From an uncultured Odoribacter sp. (GTDB lineage Bacteria > Bacteroidota > Bacteroidia > Bacteroidales > Marinifilaceae), in NCBI GenBank assembly GCA_910589025.1, contig CAJURM010000015.1, forward strand, positions 54,873 to 77,196: a stretch of DNA of 22,324 bases, read 5' to 3'. How positions within the stretch are numbered: the first letter of the stretch is position 1; each line of letters starts with the position of its first letter. Of this stretch, positions 15,801 through 21,887 are shown piece by piece. Below the pieces are notes generated by a model, which saw only the letters and a list, made by a program, of their open reading frames with translations, did no database searches and had not been told where the DNA came from. Position numbers and translations under genes: made by a program.

Positions 15801-16045
15801 GAAGTCAGTTCTTTCAAATCGTCTACGGAATTCAACTGGTCTTCCAAAATTTTCGTCACATTCTCCTCAATATCCGAAGCATTCGCCCCCGGATAGGTAG
15901 CCATTACCGTGATATAAGGAGGATCCATTTTCGGATACTGATCCACCGGCAACTGTACATAGGAGAAAATTCCCAGTACCAAAATGGCCAGAAAAACCAT
16001 TAAGGTGGAAATCGGCTTATTTACCGCTGTATTATATATACTCAT
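12896..16045 (-). CDS. RND-family efflux pump inner-membrane protein (AcrB/MexB-type, HAE1)
   Basis: The 1049-residue protein is a full-length RND pump, starting with a cytoplasmic tail and first membrane helix (PISTLMVFLAILVLGIFSYV). The proton-relay residues are present: D399 and D400 in GMVVDDAIVVLENV, and K930 in GIVTKNGIVLIDF, with a threonine in LTTILGMVP near residue 970. Two large periplasmic loops lie between TM1/TM2 and TM7/TM8. It uses the proton gradient to drive substrates through an adaptor and outer-membrane channel, both encoded upstream in the same operon. The periplasmic domains are shorter on sight than in specialised metal pumps and there is no heavy-metal (CusA) signature, so an organic substrate is likely; the exact one cannot be read. 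Confidence 0.93.
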   Translation of the reverse strand: MSIYNTAVNKPISTLMVFLAILVLGIFSYVQLPVDQYPKMDPPYITVMATYPGANASDIEENVTKILEDQLNSVDDLKELTSTSYDNLAVVSLEFEWEANLDEASNDVRDAVDKAMQNLPDDIDRPTIMRFNTSMMPILIYAVTAKESYPGLDKILDDKLVTRLNRVDGVASVTLAGAPERVVYVEIDPNKMDAYNLNLEQIGNTILAENKDVPSGNVKMGLSDYTFRVEGEFEESEEIKNIVLGTRNNKTIFLHDIATVRDTLKDITLEQTINRGRGGVLLVTKQTDANAVAIAKQVKKELAAAQKDLPTDINFEIIVDNSDFIVKSINNLQDSLMYALIFVVLVVFMFLGRWRATFIIALTIPISLIVAFIYLFATGESLNVISLSSLSIAIGMVVDDAIVVLENVTKHIDRGSRPREAAKYGTNEVWLSVIVTTLVTVAVFFPLTLVTGMTGILFKQLGWIVCITVCTSTVTAISLTPMLCSQLLKIQEAQKSGKFSFYHFVTATLDRLDNWYERLVRWALRHKTFIICCMFGVFLGSCSMMKYIKTDFMPQNDQGSMSVYAKMQTGQRVEETKRVALEIDSVMRAEIPELTIVNLSYGSEEEASFASMMNSTGNNILNMRVRVKDLKERDRSVFEIADQLRGILKRFPDVLEYTVSTSSNSMSSNTVDIEIMGHEFDMTTRLANEIANKAREIPGAEDIKISRDNDKPELRLFLNKDKLAQHALTTSEVGQALRNRIYGYRNSKFKEDGEEYDIIVRFEEKFRSSITELENILITDGKGQKVRLKELGEIREYYSPPNIERKSKQRMLKVSITPAAGVAMGEIAMQAQKVIDNMENIPQEVSVYIGGGYEDQQESFSSLIVLLLLSLMLVYIVMAAQFESFKMPFIIMLAIPFAFTGVILALLLTNTTLSVIAALGAIMLVGIVTKNGIVLIDFINLMRERGIRLYDAVAQACRSRLRPVLMTSLTTILGMVPMALSVGEGSETWRPMGVAVIGGMVFSTIITLVIVPVVYAAMDKSGSRNKKKALAKQFKFMSDFDPERDLPKE

Positions 16046-16080
16046 TCCTCAAATTGCATATTAAATTAAACATATAAGCA

Positions 16081-17118
16081 TTACCGCTTCACAGCAATAG
16101 CCTTGCCATCAACCAGTTTTCCCTGTCCAACAACGACCAACTCGTCTCCTTCATGAATCTCATCGCTGATAATCTCTACCTGGTCTTCAAAACGACGTCC
16201 CAAGGTCACTTCCACCCGTTTGGCCTTACCGCCCTTATTCAAAAATACATAGCGATTGTTGGCACCCTGCAATTTCAACACGGCAAGAGCAGGAACCACG
16301 ACCGTTTCCGTCTCCCCGATAAAGAAATTTATCGTACCATACATTCCGGGACGTAAAGCTTCGTCGCTGTTCGGGATTTTTACCTCAACGGTAAACGTAC
16401 GCGAAGCCGGATCAATAGTCGGATATACAATACTTACTGTACCCTCAAAAACACGATCCGGATAAATATTGCTTCTCAGTTCCACCTTCGTACCCTTCTT
16501 TACCGCCAAAAAATACTGTTCGGAAAGACTCACATACGCTTTCAACGGATTGATTTTCTCAATGGCAATAATAGAAGGCTTGGCAGCTCCCCCTACGGCA
16601 GCTCCCGTATACAATTCGCCGTCTTCAAAATACTTTCCGGTGACAATACCGTCAAAAGGCGCCAGCATTTTCGTATTCTCTTCCAAAAAATCATAATTAG
16701 ACTTTGCCACCTCATAATTCGTTACTGCCGCATCATAAGCCTGCTTGGAAATACTTCCAGTCTCATTCAATTTCACTGCACGGTTGTACTCCGTTTCCAG
16801 ATTCTTCAACTGCACCTTTGCCTGCAAGAAATTGGTCGGATCCATTTCCACCAACAACTGGCCCTTCTTGATACGGTCTCCCACTTCTACATAAATCTTA
16901 CCAATTCTGCCTGTCGATGCCGGAGCATAATATACCTGCTCATCAGCCTGAAGCGTTGCCGTATAATCCAACGTCTTAGCGATATTCCGCTTCTCCAATT
17001 TCATCACTTTCACCGGAATCGCGTCTGCTGTTTCCGTTTTCTGATTTTCCTCCTTTTTTGACGAACAACCCGTTAATAACGCTATTGTCAGTCCGGTTAA
17101 AACAATATTCCTTACCAT
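16081..17118 (-). CDS. RND periplasmic adaptor lipoprotein (membrane fusion protein, AcrA-type)
   Basis: The 345-residue protein has a lipoprotein signal with lipobox LLTGC (C18), followed by a charged linker. It then has the adaptor plan: a beta-barrel/lipoyl half (about 45-95, with GRIGKIYVEVGDRIKKGQLL), a helical hairpin (about 95-150, NLETEYNRAVKLNETGSISK), the second lipoyl half (APFDGIVTGKYFEDGELYTG), the beta-barrel, and a C-terminal membrane-proximal domain. It bridges pump and channel across the periplasm. It is encoded 27 nt after the tolC-like gene and 35 nt before the pump gene. The gene order channel, adaptor, pump is common in Bacteroidota. The length is close to the usual one. 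Confidence 0.92.
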   Translation of the reverse strand: MVRNIVLTGLTIALLTGCSSKKEENQKTETADAIPVKVMKLEKRNIAKTLDYTATLQADEQVYYAPASTGRIGKIYVEVGDRIKKGQLLVEMDPTNFLQAKVQLKNLETEYNRAVKLNETGSISKQAYDAAVTNYEVAKSNYDFLEENTKMLAPFDGIVTGKYFEDGELYTGAAVGGAAKPSIIAIEKINPLKAYVSLSEQYFLAVKKGTKVELRSNIYPDRVFEGTVSIVYPTIDPASRTFTVEVKIPNSDEALRPGMYGTINFFIGETETVVVPALAVLKLQGANNRYVFLNKGGKAKRVEVTLGRRFEDQVEIISDEIHEGDELVVVGQGKLVDGKAIAVKR

Positions 17119-17145
17119 TTGTATTATTATTTTTCGTTTCTCCGT

Positions 17146-18432
17146 TTAATAACTCAATTCATTATACAACCGTTCAAGCTGAATTTCCGCCTGCAACAAC
17201 GTCAGGCACGCATTTGTGTAATTATTCTCAGCCTCCAGATAATTATTATTTGCCTGCGTCAAATCCAGACTGGACATTGCTCCGAACTCATATTTGCGCT
17301 GTGCATTTTCAAGAACCCGCTTGGCAACTCCGATATTCTCTTTCTGCAAAAGATAATTTTCCGTTGCATTTTTCAGCTCATACTTGTACTGCCTTTCATT
17401 CACATTCAACTGATCCTCCAGCAAACTCTTGTTCAGAGACGTCTGTTCCAACTCTATTTTAGCCTGCTCCAACTGAGACTTCCGCTGCAAACCCGAAAAA
17501 ATAGGGATATTCATTGTCAAAGAAGCCGAATGCTTCGGGCTCATATCAAATGACGGCTTCAAAATCTTATAATTATATCCGTAATTACCCGTAATCGTCG
17601 GAGCATAACTCCAACGCTGCAACCCTACCATTTTCTTACTCAGCTCCTCCTGTGTCTGCATCAACTGAAACTCCGCATTATTGTTGATTTCAAACTGTTT
17701 TACCGATAATTTTACATAATCTTCCCGGCCTAAAAAATGATCCAGCGTTTCCGTAAGTTTCACCGCACTCCCCGCCTGTAAACCCAGCTGAAGACGCAAT
17801 AAATTATAACTCACTTCAATCGTCCGCTCCAGGGCCAACAAACTGTTTTTCAACTGACCGACAGTAATACGAATCTGGTCTACATCCGTCAGCTCTACAG
17901 TTCCGGCATCATACATATTCTGAGTATGTTTATAAATATCTTCCATATTACTCATATTCTGACGTACAATGTCCCGCAACCGCTCACTCACTAAAATAGT
18001 ATAATAAGTATTACACACATTTTCTTTGATGTCCAACTCCGTGATATCCACCTGTTGATTGGCAATCTTTTCCGCAATCTTACTGGTTTGCACACCCAAA
18101 ATCCACTGACCGCTGAAAATCAACTGCGAAACACTGACCCCCACATTCGACTGGTCTTTCATCTTGATCGCATTTCCGCCGAAATTCATCTCGTACCCGA
18201 AATTGGTACTGTAATCCAATTTCCCGTTCACCTGAGGCAACCCCTGCGAAACAGACTCTCTCACTTTCTGCTTATACAAATCAATATCTTTCCGGGATAC
18301 CTGTAATTGTTTATTGTTCTCAATAGCAAATTCCACCGCTTTTGCCAGCGTCAACTCCTGTGTTTCCGTTTGCGCCATCAAAAGCAAAGGAAAAAGTAAT
18401 GCACTTAAAGTTACTCTTATTCCTTTTTTCAT
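17146..18432 (-). CDS. TolC-family outer-membrane efflux channel protein
   Basis: The 428-residue protein has a cleavable signal peptide (MKKGIRVTLSALLFPLLLMAQ, probable cleavage just before or after AQ) and the two-repeat helical plan of TolC/OprM proteins: LTLAKAVEFAIENNKQLQVS near the N-terminus, and the second repeat with LEQAKIELEQTSLNKSLLED and YEFGAMSSLDLTQANNNYLE near 300-400. No lipobox is present. It forms the trimeric exit duct for the adaptor and pump encoded next. It lies 130 nt after tetR on the same strand; that gap shows no convincing promoter or terminator, so transcription from the tetR promoter is likely. Confidence 0.92.
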   Translation of the reverse strand: MKKGIRVTLSALLFPLLLMAQTETQELTLAKAVEFAIENNKQLQVSRKDIDLYKQKVRESVSQGLPQVNGKLDYSTNFGYEMNFGGNAIKMKDQSNVGVSVSQLIFSGQWILGVQTSKIAEKIANQQVDITELDIKENVCNTYYTILVSERLRDIVRQNMSNMEDIYKHTQNMYDAGTVELTDVDQIRITVGQLKNSLLALERTIEVSYNLLRLQLGLQAGSAVKLTETLDHFLGREDYVKLSVKQFEINNNAEFQLMQTQEELSKKMVGLQRWSYAPTITGNYGYNYKILKPSFDMSPKHSASLTMNIPIFSGLQRKSQLEQAKIELEQTSLNKSLLEDQLNVNERQYKYELKNATENYLLQKENIGVAKRVLENAQRKYEFGAMSSLDLTQANNNYLEAENNYTNACLTLLQAEIQLERLYNELSY

Positions 18433-18562
18433 ATACCTCGTTTATTTGTAATTCCACATGCTGTCTTCACTCTTCAAAATCCATGCCAATAAAAATATTT
18501 ATAGGCGACAAATCACTTACAGTCCTCTTTTATCAGAATATCTTTTCATCTTTAATACATTA

Positions 18563-19201
18563 TTATTCAACATTTTTACCCTCGTTTTCTTCTTTTTTTA
18601 TTTTTTCAAATTCATCTCTTCCTTTCTCCGTTGCCAGAGCCAAAATAAAATTATCAATGATCACTGAAACCATATCGGCCTTAGGATACTCCATAACATT
18701 CGCCAACTCCTGTTCCTTAAAAAAGCTGAACTGTTTGGTCAGCAGATACGTCTGCAACTTCATATCCGTATCGCTCCGCAAAAAGCCTTCCGCAACCCCT
18801 CTGTTCAACACGGCTGCCATGATAGTCTCCATAAATTTCGACTCCTCCCGTAAAATTTTCCCATATACCTCTGGATGATACTTCTTGACATCGAAATAAT
18901 TGGCAGGCAATTGTGTATTCAAATCCGCCAAAATATGCCTTTTTATATTATATAAAAACTGAACCGGCGACATCCGCAAAAGCTCATCCGGAGCATTCTC
19001 TTCCCGTCTTTTCTCAAAACGGTAAAAAACAACCTGCTCCACCACATCGTCTTTATTCTCAAAAATCTGGTAAAGTGTCTTCTTCGACACCTTCAAATGA
19101 GCAGCAATATCATCCATTGACGTACTGCGCAAACCATAGGTCAGAAACAATCCCGATATGGCTGCCACCAATTCCTCTTTCAAATGCGTATTCTCATGCA
19201 T
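18563..19201 (-). CDS. TetR/AcrR-family repressor of the efflux operon
   Basis: The 212-residue protein has an N-terminal TetR helix-turn-helix at about residues 8-55 (FLTYGLRSTSMDDIAAHLKV then SKKTLYQIFENKDDVVEQVV) and a C-terminal all-helical ligand-binding and dimerisation part. TetR proteins leave their operators when they bind a small ligand, often a substrate of the pump they control. The gene is first in the row tetR, tolC-like, adaptor, pump, PG0541-like, and a long near-perfect inverted repeat lies in its own leader, so autoregulation of the whole operon is the simplest reading. The C-terminus is strongly charged (KIKKEENEGKNVE). The ligand is unknown. Confidence 0.92.
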   Translation of the reverse strand: MHENTHLKEELVAAISGLFLTYGLRSTSMDDIAAHLKVSKKTLYQIFENKDDVVEQVVFYRFEKRREENAPDELLRMSPVQFLYNIKRHILADLNTQLPANYFDVKKYHPEVYGKILREESKFMETIMAAVLNRGVAEGFLRSDTDMKLQTYLLTKQFSFFKEQELANVMEYPKADMVSVIIDNFILALATEKGRDEFEKIKKEENEGKNVE

Positions 19202-19231
19202 GTAAATCAGACTTCAAAAACAATAACCAAT

Positions 19232-19259
19232 GGAAACGTTTTGTAGCAAAATCGTTTCC
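19232..19259. promoter_or_regulatory. Candidate TetR operator
   Basis: GGAAACG (19232-19238) and CGTTTCC (19253-19259) are perfect outer arms. Inside them 19240-19242 and 19249-19251 also pair, giving 10 of 11 matched positions in each arm of a 28-bp site, with an unmatched centre. It lies 31-58 nt upstream of the tetR start codon, between the -7 box and the ATG, where a bound dimer would block the polymerase. Size, symmetry and place fit a TetR-family operator; binding is inferred. Confidence 0.65.
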
Positions 19260-19271
19260 GCAAAAACAGCA

Positions 19272-19279
19272 CAAAAGTA
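19272..19279 (-). promoter_or_regulatory. -7 promoter box for the tetR efflux operon
   Basis: The minus strand reads TACTTTTG, matching TAnnTTTG, 70 nt before the tetR ATG and 12 nt before the candidate operator. The -33 region is T-rich (CTGTTTTTTT) without a clean TTTG at 19-21 bp. Confidence 0.5.
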
Positions 19280-19421
19280 GAAAAATACACAAAAAAACAG
19301 CCTACTATCATGTTAAAAATAAAGAATTGTTATAAAAATTACCATCCCGCATCTCCTTTTCTTTTATAAAACCACTGTTATTTCATTTTCGGGAAAACTT
19401 CCTTGTTTATCCATTATATCG

Positions 19422-19429
19422 TATCTTTG
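19422..19429 (+). promoter_or_regulatory. -7 promoter box for dnaG
   Basis: TATCTTTG matches TAnnTTTG and ends only 4 nt before the dnaG ATG (19434). A TTG at 19403-19405 has short spacing (16 bp). If used, the transcript would begin at or within a few bases of the start codon. Confidence 0.55.
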
Positions 19430-19433
19430 CTGC

Positions 19434-21386
19434 ATGATTGATCAGGCGACCATACAGAAAATATTCGATGCAGCAGACATTTATGAAGTAGTTTCCGATT
19501 TTGTCAGTCTGAAAAAAAGAGGAATCAACTACGTCGGCTGCTGTCCTTTTCATAATGAAAAGACAGGCTCCTTCACCGTATCGCCTGCCAAAGGCATATA
19601 CAAATGCTTCGGTTGCGGCAAAGGGGGAAATGTCGTGAACTTCATTATGGAACACGAACAGATGTCGTATGTCGAAGCCCTGCGTTACCTTGCCGCCCGG
19701 TATAACATCCTGATTGAAGAAAAGGAACTCAGCGAAGAAGAGAAAAAGGAAAAAAGCGAGCGGGAAAGCATGCTGATTGTCACCAATTACGCCGAAGATT
19801 TTTTTGTCAGCCAACTGTTCGACACCGATGAAGGCAAATCGGTAGGCATGAGCTATCTGACACGCCGGGGTCTGGACGAAGAAACCATAAAAAAATTCGG
19901 ATTGGGATACAACCCGGAAAACTGGGACAGCTTTACGAAATCAGCCCTCGAAAAAGGATATAAAAAAGAATTCCTGGTCAAAACAGGACTTACCATTGAG
20001 TCGGAAAAAGGACTCTTCGACCGCTTTCGGGCAAGAGTCATGTTCCCGATACGCGACATCGCCGGCAAAATCATTGCCTTCGGCGGACGTATCATGACCA
20101 ATGATAAAAAAAGCGCCAAATACCTGAATTCTCCCGAATCGGAAATATACCATAAAAGCCGTACTCTGTACGGTATCTATTTCGCAAAAAAAAGCATCAT
20201 CCAGCAAAACCGCTGTTATCTCGTAGAAGGCTATCTGGATGTTATTTCCTTCCACAGAAAAGGGATTGAAAACACGGTAGCCTCATCGGGTACCTCTCTG
20301 ACCATTGAACAAATCCGTTTAATCCGACGGCTTACCCCGAACGTGACCATCATCTACGACGGAGATGCAGCAGGCATAAAAGCATCCTTGCGGGGAATAG
20401 ATTTGGTGCTGGAAGAAGGCCTGAATGTCCGGGTTGTTTCATTGCCCGACGGAGAAGACCCCGATTCATTCGCTTTGTCCCACACCCCGGAAGAACTCCT
20501 CACCTACATACAGGAACACGAAACCGATTTTATTAACTTCAAAACCAAACTGCTTTTAGGGCAAGCCGGAGACGACCCCATCGAAAAAGCCAAACTCATC
20601 ACCGACATCGTACACAGCATCTCACTGATCCCCGATGCCATTACACGCTCCGTATACGTAAGGGAAACGGCCAACATGATGAAAGTAGAAGAAAACATCC
20701 TTTACAATGAAATCGCACGCCTCCGGACAGAGAAAAATACAGAGACCGCCCACAAAAACTACAAAACGGTCCAACCCCAAATAAAATCCGCCCCCCAGAC
20801 TCCAGCATCACAAAATTACAGCAACGAAAACCTGTGTGAAATCGAAGAAATGGTCCTCATCCGTTACCTTCTGCTGTTCGGAGACCTGGAACTCTATGAA
20901 GAGACACATGAAGGCATCACGCACTCCGTCAGTGTGGGAGAATACATCATCCGGGAATTGTGCGAAGACGATCTGGAATTATTTAATCCGGGACTCTGCA
21001 AAATACAAAACGAATACCAGAATCACTATAAAACAGCAGGCTTTATTCCAGCCAAATTCTTTATCGGACACACCGACCCCTCTGTCAGCAGCATCGCAGC
21101 CAACATATTAAGCGAACCTTACGAACTGAGTAAAATGTGGAAAATACAGGATTCCGCTTCCGGCTCAGAAGAAAACATACTTTCAGAACTACTCCCCAAA
21201 ATTTTAGATAACTATAAAATGAGACGAGTAGAAATACTAACCCACGAAGCAGACGATAAAATCCTGGAACACCAGAAAAGCGGCAACACCGAAGAAATCC
21301 TGTTTTGGATCAAACAGAAAAACGCCATCAACGCCATTCGCCTCCGCCTCAACGAAAAGCTCCACCGAACCGGAGTAACAAAATAA
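19434..21386 (+). CDS. dnaG: DNA primase
   Basis: The 650-residue protein has the DnaG order of domains. The CHC2 zinc ribbon uses C37, H40, C58 and C61 (CPFHNEKTGSF then CFGCGKGGNVV). The core has the RFRARVMFPIRDIAGKIIAF and KYLNSPES motifs at about 198-236. The Toprim metal site is E265 in VEGYLDV and D309/D311 in IYDGDAAG. The C-terminal third (about 440-650) is less conserved and would hold the helicase-binding domain. It makes RNA primers for replication with DnaB. The start MIDQATIQKIFDAADI is the family N-terminus; no upstream alternative is credible, although the -7 box lies just before it. Confidence 0.96.
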   Translation: MIDQATIQKIFDAADIYEVVSDFVSLKKRGINYVGCCPFHNEKTGSFTVSPAKGIYKCFGCGKGGNVVNFIMEHEQMSYVEALRYLAARYNILIEEKELSEEEKKEKSERESMLIVTNYAEDFFVSQLFDTDEGKSVGMSYLTRRGLDEETIKKFGLGYNPENWDSFTKSALEKGYKKEFLVKTGLTIESEKGLFDRFRARVMFPIRDIAGKIIAFGGRIMTNDKKSAKYLNSPESEIYHKSRTLYGIYFAKKSIIQQNRCYLVEGYLDVISFHRKGIENTVASSGTSLTIEQIRLIRRLTPNVTIIYDGDAAGIKASLRGIDLVLEEGLNVRVVSLPDGEDPDSFALSHTPEELLTYIQEHETDFINFKTKLLLGQAGDDPIEKAKLITDIVHSISLIPDAITRSVYVRETANMMKVEENILYNEIARLRTEKNTETAHKNYKTVQPQIKSAPQTPASQNYSNENLCEIEEMVLIRYLLLFGDLELYEETHEGITHSVSVGEYIIRELCEDDLELFNPGLCKIQNEYQNHYKTAGFIPAKFFIGHTDPSVSSIAANILSEPYELSKMWKIQDSASGSEENILSELLPKILDNYKMRRVEILTHEADDKILEHQKSGNTEEILFWIKQKNAINAIRLRLNEKLHRTGVTK

Positions 21387-21424
21387 AAGCGTCCCTTTCA
21401 ACTTGTTCAACTCTTTAGCTTTTC

Positions 21425-21540
21425 CCATAGAATAGTCATGGGATGGTCATAGGTTTCGCTATATGATAAGCGTAGCAACTCCGCCACCAGCCGCACGAAA
21501 GGCGAAGGTGGCACGAAGGAGATCCAGGGAAACCCTTTAG
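21425..21540. other. Hairpin cluster after dnaG, no coding capacity recognised
   Basis: This is the first part of the 501-nt gap between dnaG and the next gene. CCCAT/ATGGG (21425-21429 with 21439-21443), TCATA/TATGA and CGCT/AGCG occur close together. The main element is a 13-bp stepped hairpin at 21479-21521: CTCC with GGAG, GCCACC with GGTGGC, and GCC with GGC around a GCACGAAA loop. AGGG/CCCT follows at 21526-21536. The strand and role are unknown. It could be a dnaG 3' end, an intergenic palindromic repeat, or part of a larger structured RNA with the next element. Confidence 0.4.
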
Positions 21541-21581
21541 GAACCCCAGGGAATAGTATAAGAATTTTTCCGCTTTTTTCT

Positions 21582-21838
21582 TACCTTTGTTCCGTTGCGA
21601 ATCGGAGTAAGCGTATTCCGTCACAGCGGACATATTTTAATTTGAAGCGTTTAGCTTTATCCTTATTCAGGAAATCGCCAATTTTCAGTACAACAAGGAT
21701 AAGCAGTACAAACGCTCGCGTTTGCCGTATATACACATCTATATACTCGGCTAAGCGTGGGTAACTGTTTATTTGTTGTACGGGTGTTTGGCGATACCTC
21801 TGAATAGATAAACTAAAGTTCCCACGCTTTCTTTTTTT
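21582..21838 (+). ncRNA. Candidate structured RNA or attenuator with two exclusive folds
   Basis: A perfect -7 box (TACCTTTG, 21582-21589) is followed by two similar small hairpins (TCCG/CGGA at 21591-21606 and 21617-21630). Then comes a region that can form a long-range helix of 39 bp in six blocks between 21645-21696 and 21773-21829. Alternatively it forms a left hairpin of 16 bp (21647-21715), a middle hairpin (GTATATA/TATATAC, 21727-21746) and a right hairpin of 19 bp (21753-21829) followed by T, C and seven T, an intrinsic terminator. The two local hairpin loops are complementary to each other. I recognise no known RNA family. It may be a free small RNA or the leader of the gene at 21888. 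Confidence 0.6.
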
Positions 21839-21887
21839 ATAAACCAGCCTTTCGGGGGACTTTTCAAGGTGCTAAATAATTTTCCGA

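Noticed and set aside
15188..16003. 271-codon plus-strand ORF opposite the RND pump gene
   Set aside because: It is an antisense shadow: rich in I, R, H and Q, without a recognisable domain, while the minus strand encodes an intact pump.
17048..17065. Surface-export signal after the adaptor lipobox (CSSKKEEN)
   Set aside because: It has some acidic residues like a Bacteroidota lipoprotein export signal, but an RND adaptor must face the periplasm and the match is weak.
21385..21423. dnaG terminator (AAAAGC ... GCTTTT)
   Set aside because: The outer arms are only 6 bp around a 27-nt loop with no good inner stem; too weak to call.
21436..21633. 65-codon minus-strand ORF
   Set aside because: It runs through the hairpin cluster and the -7 box, and its composition looks like translated palindromes. 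No domain was recognised.
21645..21829. Invertible promoter or phase-variation segment bounded by inverted repeats before a surface gene
   Set aside because: The arms are imperfect and differ at internal loops, whereas invertible Bacteroidales promoters have near-identical arms. No promoter box lies in the centre and no recombinase is nearby. Kept only as an alternative to test.
21645..21829. MITE or insertion-sequence remnant
   Set aside because: No target-site duplication is visible at the ends and no transposase fragment is present; the terminator and -7 box fit an RNA better.
21590..21838. Known RNA (RNase P, tmRNA, SRP, 6S)
   Set aside because: None of the conserved sequence blocks of RNase P, tmRNA or SRP was found. 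The 6S-like long hairpin shape is only superficial, and the terminator and competing folds do not fit 6S.
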